Assembly: GCF_011405515.1 (NCBI RefSeq)
Contig: NZ_AP022671.1
Location: 2,170,001-2,234,000 of the forward strand
Direction of reading: 5' to 3'
DNA: 64,000 bases
From: Nitrospira sp. KM1
GTDB taxonomy: Bacteria > Nitrospirota > Nitrospiria > Nitrospirales > Nitrospiraceae
A program made the translations under genes and the position numbers. How positions within the stretch are numbered: position 1 is the first letter of the stretch; each line of letters starts with the position of its first letter. This document shows positions 53,649-63,652 of the stretch, piece after piece. The notes under the pieces were generated by a model. The model was not told the origin of the DNA. It saw only the letters and a program-made list of their open reading frames with translations, and ran no database searches.

Positions 53649-54754
53649 TAATGCGGCTGGCCTAGTGAATCTTTTGCAGGACGGGAAGACAAGGACGGAC
53701 TGGAGGGGCGTGTGACAACTGAGGAGGAACGACGGCCTGGTCCAGGACCTGGGGCATGCTGTGAATGCATGGAAGGACCATTTTGATGATGCTCATAAGC
53801 CTTGATGATGTCTTGCACAAGCTTGTGTCGCACGACGTCACGCTCATCGAAATAGACAAAACGGATCCCTTGGACCTCGTGGAGAATTTCCCGGACCTCG
53901 ATTAAGCCGGACACGCGCTCAGGAGGTAAGTCGACTTGGGTGATATCGCCCGTGACGACCACCTTGGAATTGAACCCCAGTCGGGTTAGGAACATCTTCA
54001 TTTGCTCTGCCGTCGCATTCTGCGCTTCGTCCAAAATGACAAAGGAATCATTCAGGGTGCGGCCTCTCATGAACGCCAAAGGTGCGATCTCGATGTCACC
54101 TCTTTCAATTGATCGAGTGGCGCGTTCCATGTCCATCATGTCAAATAACGCGTCATACAATGGGCGGAGATAAGGATTGACTTTGGCATACATATCACCG
54201 GGCAAAAAACCGAGTTTTTCCCCCGCCTCGACCGCTGGTCTGGCCAGAATGATACGGCTGACTTCCCTCTTCATGAGGGCACTCACCGCCATCGCCATCG
54301 CTAGATAGGTCTTCCCAGTTCCTGCGGGACCAATCCCTATTACAATGTCGTGATTTTCAATCGCTTCTATGTATTCCTTTTGAGTGGGAGTCTTGGGGGC
54401 AACAAAGCGTTTTTTGGTCACAATCGCCGGCGAACCTGCCAGCAGTTCTTTGAGAGGAGCTTCCGGATTGTGCTTGAGCGCAGTGAGGGCGTGTGAAATA
54501 TCATCGGCTTGAAGCAGCATGCCCTCATTGGCCAGCCCAGCCAACTCGGTCAGGACACGCTCGGCATGCCTGGTAGCATCCGGACTACCATCAAGCGTGA
54601 GTTCTTCCCCGCGCGCGGAAAGACGCACGCCAAGATCGTCTTCTATGAGTTTGAGGTGGCGGTCGTGATGCCCGAAGAGTACTGCGGTATTGGTGCCTTC
54701 TCTAAGCTTGAGCTTTTTCACAAAAAGGTTTCCGGCAGATAGCTCCTCGTACAA
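53648..54754 (-). CDS. phoH: PhoH-like ATPase
   Basis: Up to 368 residues. Walker A GPAGTGKTYLAMAMAV and Walker B SFVILDEAQNATAEQMK are those of PhoH-type ATPases, preceded by a KH-like start (GHHDRHLKLIEDDLGVRLSA). The tail (last 40 residues) is Pro/Ser/Gly-rich. The start is unsure: TTG 54754 has no ribosome site and GTG 54721 has GAGGAG a little far upstream. Its neighbours ybeY and ftsY support a role in RNA metabolism. Confidence 0.93.
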   Translation of the reverse strand: MYEELSAGNLFVKKLKLREGTNTAVLFGHHDRHLKLIEDDLGVRLSARGEELTLDGSPDATRHAERVLTELAGLANEGMLLQADDISHALTALKHNPEAPLKELLAGSPAIVTKKRFVAPKTPTQKEYIEAIENHDIVIGIGPAGTGKTYLAMAMAVSALMKREVSRIILARPAVEAGEKLGFLPGDMYAKVNPYLRPLYDALFDMMDMERATRSIERGDIEIAPLAFMRGRTLNDSFVILDEAQNATAEQMKMFLTRLGFNSKVVVTGDITQVDLPPERVSGLIEVREILHEVQGIRFVYFDERDVVRHKLVQDIIKAYEHHQNGPSMHSQHAPGPGPGRRSSSVVTRPSSPSLSSRPAKDSLGQPH

Positions 54755-54817
54755 TGCATTCTATCAAACGATGGAATGCGATGACAACAAATCAGCGAGG
54801 AATAAGGAGAGCGCGGC

Positions 54818-55810
54818 CTATGAGGCTGGAGTCGGGGCAACAGTGATGTCGAATTCCTGAAATGCCCAGCCGTGATGATCATCCCTCACGATCACTCTTA
54901 CATGATATGGATGATTGGATGCCGCAGGAAGAGCCCACTGTATCCGGCCATTCCTTTCATTGATGCTCATACCGGACGGAGCAGTCTCGAGAGAGTAAGT
55001 CAGTGGATCATTCTCTGAATCCGTAGCTTGGACCGCATAATCAAATATTCCCTGCGTCGAAGCGGTCGGAGCGGAAGAAACCACCTTGGGTGGATGATTG
55101 CCCAGCGCGGCAGATTGAGCCCGCACTTCTTTCCCCGCGTTATCGCGATCGCGTGGAACGACGGATACAGTCACGATGTCATTGCGGGCATAGTCCGTCA
55201 TTTCCAGGATCTGTTGATCGCCATCCTGCACGACCTGATTATTGCGACGCCAGACGTATCGGTAATGAATCTCGTCTCCATCCGGGTCGCTTGCCTCAAC
55301 CGCCGCTGTCATCCGATCACCGCTCTTAGGGGCTTTGGGCTCGAGGACCACTTCGGTAATTGAAGGGGGCGTATTGCCGACGACAACATCTGCCGCTCGT
55401 TTAGAGGTGCCATCAGCTTTACCGTCGTTTGGCACAACCTCGACACTCACCCGGTCGCCTCTCTTCACATATTGCACATCAAGTGTCGAGGATGATTCTC
55501 CTGGGACCGGCATCCCGTTGACAAACCACTGGAATTGAAACTTCAGTTCGTCATGATTGGGGTCTTCCCCTTCAACAACGGCGGTAACGACACCTTCTTT
55601 CAAGATCGGATTTGGGACAACAGAGATCGTTTTCACAGAGGGAGGCCGATTTTCGGATCCGATGACCCCTTCACTGTTCAGCGATGAATCAGGCGTGCAT
55701 CCGAACAACACCGCGAGCCCAGCACATAATCCAATCCGTTTAAAGTGGACAATCCTGCCCATCGTGAATGCCGCTGTTTGTAGCGGAGTTCGACTCCAGG
55801 CGAAAGACAT
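54818..55810 (-). CDS. Lipoprotein with Ig-like/cadherin-like repeats
   Basis: About 330 residues from the ATG at 55810, which has AAGGAGAAAGG upstream; an ATG at 55762 gives a standard 22-residue lipoprotein signal. LAVLFGCTPDSS supplies the lipobox Cys. Three Ig-like units follow: PPSVKTISVVPNPI, PPSITEVVLEPKAP, and PPKVVSSAP, each with acidic D-x-N/D-x-D calcium-type motifs (EGEDPNHDELK, SDPDGDEIHY, DSENDPLTYS). It is the last gene of the pilus operon, 20 bp after pilY1, so it may work with the pilus at the surface. Confidence 0.8.
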   Translation of the reverse strand: MSFAWSRTPLQTAAFTMGRIVHFKRIGLCAGLAVLFGCTPDSSLNSEGVIGSENRPPSVKTISVVPNPILKEGVVTAVVEGEDPNHDELKFQFQWFVNGMPVPGESSSTLDVQYVKRGDRVSVEVVPNDGKADGTSKRAADVVVGNTPPSITEVVLEPKAPKSGDRMTAAVEASDPDGDEIHYRYVWRRNNQVVQDGDQQILEMTDYARNDIVTVSVVPRDRDNAGKEVRAQSAALGNHPPKVVSSAPTASTQGIFDYAVQATDSENDPLTYSLETAPSGMSINERNGRIQWALPAASNHPYHVRVIVRDDHHGWAFQEFDITVAPTPAS

Positions 55811-55830
55811 TTGCAGCCTTTCTCCTTCCG

Positions 55831-58800
55831 TCAATCTTTCTGATTGATCCACGAGAGATATCGACTTGCCACGGCTGACGCTGTACCGGCATTCACGCAG
55901 TTGATCGCCCCGGTACTGGCTTGCGAACAGCCTTTTAAGCCGCTCAAACTTCCTGATCCCGTTGTCCCATCACCTTGAGCTCCGAGGTGAATCGCGACCG
56001 TGGTTGCCAATCCTTCGCCCAGGCTTGTCTTGTTGTTGATGTTTTGTCCCGTCATTCCGACTATCGGCGAGCTGTATGCGCCGCCCGTCACGTAATACAG
56101 GGCATACAGCGAACTTGATCCCGCCGCTACGCAAACGTCGCTGCTTGGCAAGAATGTTGGGAAGAATACAATCCCTCCAATAACAACCGGGTTTGCGACG
56201 GAACGTTCACTCGGCCCACTTGCCGGAACGGAAAGCTTAGTGAACCATCCCTTCTTACTTTGAACCAATGAAATGAGTGAAGCATACGTTCCGCCGGAAG
56301 CCATGGCCGGAACACTCGTGACTTGCTGAGTCGAACCACCACAGGTGCCGTTGCCGAGTTGACAAATGGTGGATGTCGACATATCGATCAACTCATTGTT
56401 TGTTGCATCATCAATACGGCAGCTGGTAATGGTCGAATCGCTGCATCCTCCTGAGCCTTGCAATACGGGGTCTTTAACACCCACTAAAAATTGAGTTGAG
56501 GTGTCGATCTTATCGCCGGAGCCACTGAGCTGTGTGTAGTAACGACCTGTTCCGGCAAAAACCCAAGTATTGCCCACTTCGTCCAACGCAAGTCCCGGCG
56601 CCTGCGGTAACGGGCCTAACGTGTTCTTCGTTGCACCGGTTGCATTCTTAAATTGATACAGAATTTCGGAAGGAGCTCTAGTTGGCGCAGGGGCCGTCCC
56701 ACCGGATGGCACACCCCACAACCCGGGGTCTGTATTGCACACGGGTGAGGAGGCTTTCCAGCATCCGGTTGTGAGGCGAATCAGTTTGCCTTCCCACGGT
56801 GAGGCGTTGATGACCTTCCCGCCATAAATCACATCAGCTCGATAGTCAAGATCGCGATCGATAGATGCTAAGTCTCCTACAAACGAGTTAGGCGGACTTG
56901 AGATTGTCCCGCCAGCGTCAAAGATAGTTATAGTCGTCGATGCTGCCGAGGTCATTCGATCTTTCAGATTTACTGCATATACTTTCGCTACCTGACCAAC
57001 ACCGGCATCATAACTGGTCGCACCGGATCCGAATAGAACATACCATTGTGCGTCGGCATTCAAAGTCTTATCTCCACCCAATGGGCGCACGCGCACCACG
57101 CTCGGATAGCTCATTGCCAAACCGAGGTTTGTGTCCGAATAACTCCAAAGCAGTTGGGGTAATTTTTCCGGGTTAGTAACATCCAAAACAAAATATGCGC
57201 TATAGAATGTCCGTGCGGCGTCCGCTATCGTGTCGTTGTTGAAGTCGGCAGCGAATGTCATAGGGGTACCTTGTCCGCCGGTGCAGCTTCCGCAGCTTCC
57301 TCCCATGCGGAATCCGCCTATAAGAATTGTTCCCCAACCATTGGGATGATCTGCATCAGGAGTAAAAATTCTGGCGTCCGTGATCTTTGGCTTTAGGTCG
57401 ACGTAATACACATGTGTGTAGGAAGGATCGGCAAGCCAACGCAGATGAGGCAACAACTCTTGAGGAATGAATGCCCACAACTCGTCGCCACGATTCATGC
57501 CGCGTCCGTCTGTAGTTGCACTATTTGAGAACCACCCATGCTCGATTGTAGGAGACGTAGAGGTATCGTCTCCTTTATTGTAAAATCCTACATTGAACGC
57601 ATGAAGCATTCCATCATTCGCCCCTAAATAGGCCACCTGCCTCCGGTTTCTATATTGCTGATAGAACGGAACATACGTAGCGTCACCGTAGAGCACATCG
57701 TATCGCTCTTTCGGCCCGCCAACAACAACTGGAGTCGAATAGACCGAGTCTCCCAACTTCCAGACCATCGACGTTGACACGCCGCTATCGTTCTTTACCG
57801 TCAATGTCCGGTCACGAAGGCCTGTTATCTGGGTGCCGCGAATGAAATTTATTACGTTGGCAGCGGTAAGAGCAGCGGGTGCCCCGCTAAGATTAAGATA
57901 GCCTGAAATTTTACTCTGATTAGTCGTATCGAAGGAAATGAACTCCCCAGCCGCAGCAGTAGGGCCGGCGCTATTCACCAGTTTGTCATTATCGAGATCG
58001 ACCCAGGTATAGATGTAGCGGTTCGCAGGCGGCATGATCGCCAAGCGGCGTCCCCCCTCCCAGATAGGATTAATATCTGTGATAGATACGTCGCATTGAT
58101 GAGGGGCATCGTCGCAAACGGCAATGTCGGGAATCATGTCTGGAGGCACTGAGGTATCTTTATTGGGATCAGCCTTGCCATCACCGTTCTTATCTACATA
58201 AATATCCACCGCGAGTTGGTCTTTTATCGCGTCATAGCGAGTGACGACGATGCGATCTTCATCTTTGAGCACCAGACGCCCGTCACCATTCGTGTCCTCG
58301 CGGAGATTTCCATAGGCGTCGACAAAGAGCCCGTGCACATACCCGGCATACTTGACTTCACGTTCCTGCTCAAATTGAGTAGGATAAAAGTAGGATTGAT
58401 ACAATGCGCCCTCACCGCTGGTGGAGGATGACAAAACTGACGCTGCCGTACCGGAAGACGTCTGATTTAAGATTGCCGCAAAGGCGGCAGCCAGCCTGCC
58501 TTCCAACTCCAACGGATTCTGCGCGTAGAAATATGTGTCAGGTGTCCCATCACCATTGGCATCCCATTCAGATGTCTTGTCTGGCAGGTTGTGCCCACTC
58601 GTCGAGACCTTATCGCTATCTTTGAATCCTCCATATTTTGCTGCATACCAAAGGGGATCTTTCAAAAGACCTGCATTGGAACCATTAACTGTAAACGTAC
58701 GCTCTGCCCACTGATTAGTGTACGGAGCGTTATTGGTGGCATTCCAAGTTCCATTCGGATTGTATCCATGACATTCCGTACCTGGCCCCCCGCTATTGCC

Positions 58801-61245
58801 CGCTCCTCCATTAGCAGGAGGTATACTGTCTCCGCAACGAATGTCGTAATACTCACCTGATCCGGTAAGAATGTTCGTCCGATTCTGTAAGGGACTGCCG
58901 TACCCAGTCGCAGAATGTCCTGAGGCAACGCCATTGATATAGAAACCAGCCCAGTTTCCATTGCCAGCTGAGGCATAGATGGGCTTGGTTTTTACCGTGA
59001 TCGTATTGGTACCATTCGACTTTATATAGAGGCGGTAACGAATATCGAGGTCGTAGTCTCCTCCATATGTGGCGTCATCCCACATGATCTCATAACAAGA
59101 TGTATATCCGTTGATTGTCTGCTCACCTGCGACTCCGCTCCAGTCGGCATCGTTAGCACAGATATCAAAAGCTACGAGTTGGCCCTTGTTCCCCCCAGTG
59201 GGCGCTGACGATCCCCAAGCTCCTTGCCCCGCAGTCGCGCAGCCATAGTACTTGTATGGATCAGTAGCAGGGGAAGAAGCGGACACTGCCGGACAGCCAC
59301 TGTGAAATGACGGTGTAACTTGCACCTTGTTTGTTCCCACTGTGAATTCCAGAATGGGGACTGGGGCGCTCGCGACGACCGCATAGGTCGTAATGCTTTG
59401 CTTGACCAAATTTGCCGTATCATTCCCCAAAGCAGCACGCAAGTCGGTCGTTTTCGCATAATGGGCCAAGATTGGAAGATAGTAAGATCCGTACTTGTTC
59501 GGCTCTTCAGGGCACAGCCCCCGGATATTAAGAAACGTCGTCGTTGCCTTCGGAGAACAGACACTGTTGGTTGTACCGCCATTGACTTCGCCAATGAACA
59601 CCGAACTAACAGGATCCAATGTATTCATTGAGGATGCAGTCAACAGGGCCGATAAGTCCAACCCTGTATCGTCTGCCGTGGGAGTGACTCGGCTGGGAGC
59701 CGAAGACCAATTCTGGGCACCTGGCAGCTGATCCGAATCGTGCGAAGGAAAGGCATCACCTAACATTAGAACAAATGGCTTAGCGCAATACTCACAAATT
59801 GCCGGCGACCCGGTGTAGGGATCTCCATAGCCCGTGTTGGCTTCGATTGGAAACGTGCTCGATGCAAACGTGCCGTTGCCTATCGCATAACTCGTTATGC
59901 TGTTATCGGGCCCATTGCCCGAGGTCTTATAGAACTGTGTGGTTGCATTTCCAGTGCTAGCCGCAAGTCCTCTGAAATATCGGATCGCTTCATAAAACAT
60001 TTCAGCGAAGGGTTCGCCCCAGCTCTTGCAATTGCCTTCGGTAGGAATTCCGCCGTCTACCTGACATGTCCCATCGTTTCCGCCTGCGTTATAGCGAGAA
60101 TTTGTAAAGTCGTACCCGACGATTCTAAACATATCTATTGTCTTGATAACTTTCGATGTGCCGAGAATCTGCCCTGTTCGGCGGTTGATTTCTTGACCGT
60201 AGAGATCCGCTGCCTTGCTTCGAAGAACCCCCCCGCTGAAATTTCGTTCGTAACTTCCTGAAATCAAGCCGAAGCGCATGGTGACGGTGTCATCCGCCGT
60301 CCCAACACTTCCGTTGGTATTCACTGCCATGCGTTGGAGCAATCCTTGTGGCTTATATGTATACTTGGTTGTTGCACTGGGTGAATTGTCGTCGTAATAG
60401 GTATCGCAATTGGATTCCAAGCCGACGGTCCAATCGCAAACTTTAACCGCAACACGATAAGTCGCTTTGATATCAGCAGCGACAAATACAGGATTCGGTG
60501 CCGCGGCATTACATTGCGTGACCTCCGTACTGTCGGCATTTGGAATGCTACCGTTCAGCACCATCATGTATCCCACAGTTTCTCCAACTGCACTGTTGGT
60601 ATTGCAGATCGTGACTGCCGTACCGATTCCAAGCGCTGCGCTTGGAACCAAAGAACTAAGATCAGCGCCAGCATACGGTTTAGCCCATGCATGAGCATCG
60701 CGAGGTGTGATGGTTCGGGCCAATACTGTGACACCATTGTTTCCGCTCATGGCTGTACCCGACGTTCCAGGATCGTCCTGGATGCGCTTACCCCCATAGA
60801 GGACTTTACGAATAATGTCGATCCGAGCCATCGTGGCCCAATTCAGGAAATTTCCACTCCACTTGGCTGTACAATAGTGGCTATATGTCCCAGTTCCAGC
60901 GGCACTCGGGTTAAATTGTCCAGTTCCGCCGAAACCGGCTCCGCCAGAATAGTCGTAGCATTTCTTCGGGTCGAAGTAGCCGACATAGTCAATATTGTCT
61001 TTGTACGTGGTATCGACGGCCGCGTCTCCGCCTGGCTTTCCGTTGTCCAGATCGACGATATCGTTATAGCCTTTGAAAAAAAGACGATGGTCTTTCGTCA
61101 TCATCAGCATGACGGCGGGCGGTACGGTCTTGGTAATGAAAGGCGGATAAGCCGTATAGTTGTTCATCGTGACTTGCGCAACCGCGGAGTGACCGACTAT
61201 TCCCGATACGATAGCGACAAGGAGAGTGAACGTCAGCTTGTTCAT
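55831..61245 (-). CDS. pilY1: Type IV pilus tip protein PilY1
   Basis: 1804 residues from the ATG at 61245 (GAGGGG upstream). Signal peptide TLLVAIVSGIVGHSAVAQ; a long N-terminal half with a vWA-like look and many disulfide-capable Cys. The C-terminal PilY1 beta-propeller (about 1150-1650) includes VYSTPVVVGGPKERYDVL, RQVAYLGANDGMLHAF and DVTNPEKLPQLLWSYSD. Ca2+-binding loops DANGDGTPD, DTNGDGRL and DKNGDGKADPNKD precede it. PilY1 caps the pilus with the minor pilins encoded just upstream (PilX, PilW, PilV, FimT). It is longer than the 1100-1200 residues usual in Pseudomonas. Confidence 0.95.
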   Translation of the reverse strand: MNKLTFTLLVAIVSGIVGHSAVAQVTMNNYTAYPPFITKTVPPAVMLMMTKDHRLFFKGYNDIVDLDNGKPGGDAAVDTTYKDNIDYVGYFDPKKCYDYSGGAGFGGTGQFNPSAAGTGTYSHYCTAKWSGNFLNWATMARIDIIRKVLYGGKRIQDDPGTSGTAMSGNNGVTVLARTITPRDAHAWAKPYAGADLSSLVPSAALGIGTAVTICNTNSAVGETVGYMMVLNGSIPNADSTEVTQCNAAAPNPVFVAADIKATYRVAVKVCDWTVGLESNCDTYYDDNSPSATTKYTYKPQGLLQRMAVNTNGSVGTADDTVTMRFGLISGSYERNFSGGVLRSKAADLYGQEINRRTGQILGTSKVIKTIDMFRIVGYDFTNSRYNAGGNDGTCQVDGGIPTEGNCKSWGEPFAEMFYEAIRYFRGLAASTGNATTQFYKTSGNGPDNSITSYAIGNGTFASSTFPIEANTGYGDPYTGSPAICEYCAKPFVLMLGDAFPSHDSDQLPGAQNWSSAPSRVTPTADDTGLDLSALLTASSMNTLDPVSSVFIGEVNGGTTNSVCSPKATTTFLNIRGLCPEEPNKYGSYYLPILAHYAKTTDLRAALGNDTANLVKQSITTYAVVASAPVPILEFTVGTNKVQVTPSFHSGCPAVSASSPATDPYKYYGCATAGQGAWGSSAPTGGNKGQLVAFDICANDADWSGVAGEQTINGYTSCYEIMWDDATYGGDYDLDIRYRLYIKSNGTNTITVKTKPIYASAGNGNWAGFYINGVASGHSATGYGSPLQNRTNILTGSGEYYDIRCGDSIPPANGGAGNSGGPGTECHGYNPNGTWNATNNAPYTNQWAERTFTVNGSNAGLLKDPLWYAAKYGGFKDSDKVSTSGHNLPDKTSEWDANGDGTPDTYFYAQNPLELEGRLAAAFAAILNQTSSGTAASVLSSSTSGEGALYQSYFYPTQFEQEREVKYAGYVHGLFVDAYGNLREDTNGDGRLVLKDEDRIVVTRYDAIKDQLAVDIYVDKNGDGKADPNKDTSVPPDMIPDIAVCDDAPHQCDVSITDINPIWEGGRRLAIMPPANRYIYTWVDLDNDKLVNSAGPTAAAGEFISFDTTNQSKISGYLNLSGAPAALTAANVINFIRGTQITGLRDRTLTVKNDSGVSTSMVWKLGDSVYSTPVVVGGPKERYDVLYGDATYVPFYQQYRNRRQVAYLGANDGMLHAFNVGFYNKGDDTSTSPTIEHGWFSNSATTDGRGMNRGDELWAFIPQELLPHLRWLADPSYTHVYYVDLKPKITDARIFTPDADHPNGWGTILIGGFRMGGSCGSCTGGQGTPMTFAADFNNDTIADAARTFYSAYFVLDVTNPEKLPQLLWSYSDTNLGLAMSYPSVVRVRPLGGDKTLNADAQWYVLFGSGATSYDAGVGQVAKVYAVNLKDRMTSAASTTITIFDAGGTISSPPNSFVGDLASIDRDLDYRADVIYGGKVINASPWEGKLIRLTTGCWKASSPVCNTDPGLWGVPSGGTAPAPTRAPSEILYQFKNATGATKNTLGPLPQAPGLALDEVGNTWVFAGTGRYYTQLSGSGDKIDTSTQFLVGVKDPVLQGSGGCSDSTITSCRIDDATNNELIDMSTSTICQLGNGTCGGSTQQVTSVPAMASGGTYASLISLVQSKKGWFTKLSVPASGPSERSVANPVVIGGIVFFPTFLPSSDVCVAAGSSSLYALYYVTGGAYSSPIVGMTGQNINNKTSLGEGLATTVAIHLGAQGDGTTGSGSLSGLKGCSQASTGAINCVNAGTASAVASRYLSWINQKD

Positions 61246-61324
61246 GATCCTACCCCTCCCCATTACACCTTCGATGGAACCTGTTTGTTTCAGTCGGGCC
61301 ATGTTTCTGAGCTCTTTCTAAAGA

Positions 61325-61957
61325 CTAAAGCTTTCGTTGACAGGTTTCTCCGGTCAAAGTGCAGGCATATATCCCCACGATGCGGCTTTCCGTTCCGGTT
61401 GCCGTCAATGTGGCTCTGCAATCGACTCGATACAGCACATCCACGCCTCCACCCGCGCTTCCGGAACCGGCCCCTTCATAGCCGGCGGCGAATTGCATTC
61501 CAGATCCGGCTTTCGCCTGCACATAAAGCCGATCGATGTCGCCTTTGACTTCGTACCCATTTATATTCTGTTGGTAGTCAGGCCCAGCAGACCCACTTCC
61601 GGTTACCACGTCTGCGTCATTGTCAGATTGTCCCAAGATTTCCATTGTCAACGTAGGAGGCGTCCCCGTCGTTTCCGCCGCGGTTAAGACAGGACCGGCA
61701 GTCGACACTAAGGCGCTCGGAACAGCAGCGGCTTCGATTGTTTGCTGTATCACTTTTACTGAAGTGCTCAGACAGGACTCTGCGGCATCGGCGGCGACTT
61801 CGGTTGTGCGTTGATACCCGGCAATACGATTTTCCAGTCCGGTAATAGTGATAGCCGCGATGCCCAGGACGGTGAGGATGAGCATCACGATCATGACCAT
61901 TAAGAGAGCGATGCCTCGTTCACTTCCCAGTGTGCTAACCCGACGTTGTCGCATCAT
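61325..61957 (-). CDS. pilX: Type IV pilus minor pilin PilX-like
   Basis: About 210 residues, ATG 61957 or 61954 (GAGGGT upstream). The N-terminus has RGIALLMVMIVMLILTVLGI, the PilX-type hydrophobic helix with the processing Gly but without Glu5. The rest is Ala/Thr/Gly-rich and ends with two Cys pairs (YRVDCRATL, YACTLTGETC). It lies 79 bp before pilY1 and overlaps nothing. Confidence 0.85.
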   Translation of the reverse strand: MMRQRRVSTLGSERGIALLMVMIVMLILTVLGIAAITITGLENRIAGYQRTTEVAADAAESCLSTSVKVIQQTIEAAAVPSALVSTAGPVLTAAETTGTPPTLTMEILGQSDNDADVVTGSGSAGPDYQQNINGYEVKGDIDRLYVQAKAGSGMQFAAGYEGAGSGSAGGGVDVLYRVDCRATLTATGTESRIVGIYACTLTGETCQRKL

Positions 61958-61976
61958 CGTTGACCCTCGAGCGGAT

Positions 61977-63101
61977 TCATTGTTCAACGTTTCGTGCAGC
62001 AACCGTCCTCGTCAACACCCGACGGCGGAATTGCTGATAGGTCGAAAGCGCATAACCTGCATCGGCTGAATGAAGATGGTCGCTGATGGTAAGGGGAGCG
62101 GCCGTTAGTACACCGCCTTGTTGCGCCTCTCCAAGGCCTTGATCCCTCGTTGTTTGCCGTGCCACCACATTGACCTGAACCAAGCGGATCGTAGCCGGAT
62201 CGAATGTCAATGGCGCCCAGACGCGATTCGTCTGCCAATCCGCGGCATCAAAGGTGTTATTCGAATTCCAATCGTCAATGACACCATCCGGCACACCAGA
62301 CTTAATCGCGGCATTACATCCGTCACATCCAAGAGCGAATTGGATGTCCTCTACCCCATCCACTATATTGGTAGTCGTTGGCTGGGCAGTTCCTGTATCC
62401 ACCGTCCGAAGAAGGCATGGCCCGGTCGTGTCGCATACAGCGGCATCCTGACCGATGGAATAAGTAATACATTGCAGTAAGTACACTTGTGTGTTCTGCG
62501 GAAATGTGACAGGGAGGGTCTGAGCGGGACTTAGATTGATCGTTCCGCCACTGGCGGTCGTTACCTGAGCCGTCACCACACCACCGATAGATATATAGGC
62601 ACCGCTGCTGTCCGCCATGCCTTCGCCTTGCATCTCGGTTACGGCAGTGGCGCTAAGATTGATAGCCGAAAAGGACGAAGACGGAGAGACGGGCACTCCC
62701 TGCGACAGTTTCCACCCTGGATTCGTACGCGGCACAATCAGGGAAATGGTATCCGGACCGTCGTCATTCGGAGCGACAGATGCAGTTGAGATTTTGTCAA
62801 CCGGTCTAATTGCCGAGCTCGTACCGCTCGGAGCACAATTTCCCGCCGTCCCGCCCACGGGCACATTTGGGGTTAGGGGCATTCGAAACCCCGCAAGCTT
62901 GACATCTCGAGCAATAAGCTCCATGGCCAGTCTGGCATTTTGTTGAGTCGCCGCTGTCTGTTCGTTCGCTTTTGTGGACTTATCCGTCGTCGTCAGGACC
63001 GTAAAGCCTGCAATGATGATGATGCTTGCCACGGCAAGCCCAATCATCAACTCAACCAATGTGACGCCTGCCTCACAGAATTCAGAAGGTCGATGTTTCA
63101 T
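61977..63101 (-). CDS. pilW: Type IV pilus minor pilin PilW-like
   Basis: 374 residues. Prepilin signal with cut site G and +5 Glu: EAGVTLVELMIGLAVASIII. The PilW-type helix is followed by ANEQTAATQQNARLAMELIA and RDVKLAGFRM, and a long Thr/Ala-rich C-terminal domain with several Cys (CNAAIKSGVPDG). The start is 63101. It lies 25 bp after pilV. Confidence 0.9.
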   Translation of the reverse strand: MKHRPSEFCEAGVTLVELMIGLAVASIIIIAGFTVLTTTDKSTKANEQTAATQQNARLAMELIARDVKLAGFRMPLTPNVPVGGTAGNCAPSGTSSAIRPVDKISTASVAPNDDGPDTISLIVPRTNPGWKLSQGVPVSPSSSFSAINLSATAVTEMQGEGMADSSGAYISIGGVVTAQVTTASGGTINLSPAQTLPVTFPQNTQVYLLQCITYSIGQDAAVCDTTGPCLLRTVDTGTAQPTTTNIVDGVEDIQFALGCDGCNAAIKSGVPDGVIDDWNSNNTFDAADWQTNRVWAPLTFDPATIRLVQVNVVARQTTRDQGLGEAQQGGVLTAAPLTISDHLHSADAGYALSTYQQFRRRVLTRTVAARNVEQ

Positions 63102-63126
63102 ACGACTCTTGCTCCGAACCGTCGCG

Positions 63127-63633
63127 CTACTCTGGAGCTACCACTGTCACGAGAGAGATGGTTTTGGTGGCCGACAGCGCACTCCCTGCATTCGAATTCG
63201 CAAGCCAATCAAGGCGCACGGTAACCGTGCTTCGTGTGAGTCCAGTGGCATCGACGACCGGTGGGACGGGATTGAGCGAAACGGTTCCAACGACATTTGC
63301 CAATCCTGCGTTGAGCAACAAGGTCGCCCATTGGCTACAATCGCCATTGGCCATGACGTTCGTCGCAGTTGTCGGGCACGATGTGGTTGAGGAACTGACT
63401 GTGATGTTGTGATAGGCCGTCACATTGCGTCGATTGAACTGAATACGTTCCACCATATCCGCAGCAAGATTGGTGACTTTTGTCATCTCGCTGGAGCCGA
63501 TATTTTTCTTCATGGTGATGGACTGCATCCCCGATAAGGCAAGGAGCCCAATCGCCAAAATTACGGCCGCCAGCATGGTCTCAATCAATGTAAAACCTGA
63601 TTGCGACTCCAGCCGTTTTATTCCAGAGCTCAT
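63127..63633 (-). CDS. pilV: Type IV pilus modification protein PilV
   Basis: 168 residues. Prepilin signal SQSGFTLIETMLAAVILAIG with Gly -1 and Glu +5, then LLALSGMQSITMKKN typical of PilV. Cys pair TSCPTTA and NGDCSQWATLLLN lies in the C-terminal domain. It forms the minor-pilin priming complex with FimT, PilW and PilX. Confidence 0.92.
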   Translation of the reverse strand: MSSGIKRLESQSGFTLIETMLAAVILAIGLLALSGMQSITMKKNIGSSEMTKVTNLAADMVERIQFNRRNVTAYHNITVSSSTTSCPTTATNVMANGDCSQWATLLLNAGLANVVGTVSLNPVPPVVDATGLTRSTVTVRLDWLANSNAGSALSATKTISLVTVVAPE

Positions 63634-63652
63634 CGATCCATTGTCCTCTCAA

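Noticed and set aside
60514-61548. A 344-codon plus-strand open frame
   Set aside because: It lies wholly antisense to pilY1 and the pilX end, has no ribosome site and its product looks like the reverse of a Thr/Gly-rich protein.
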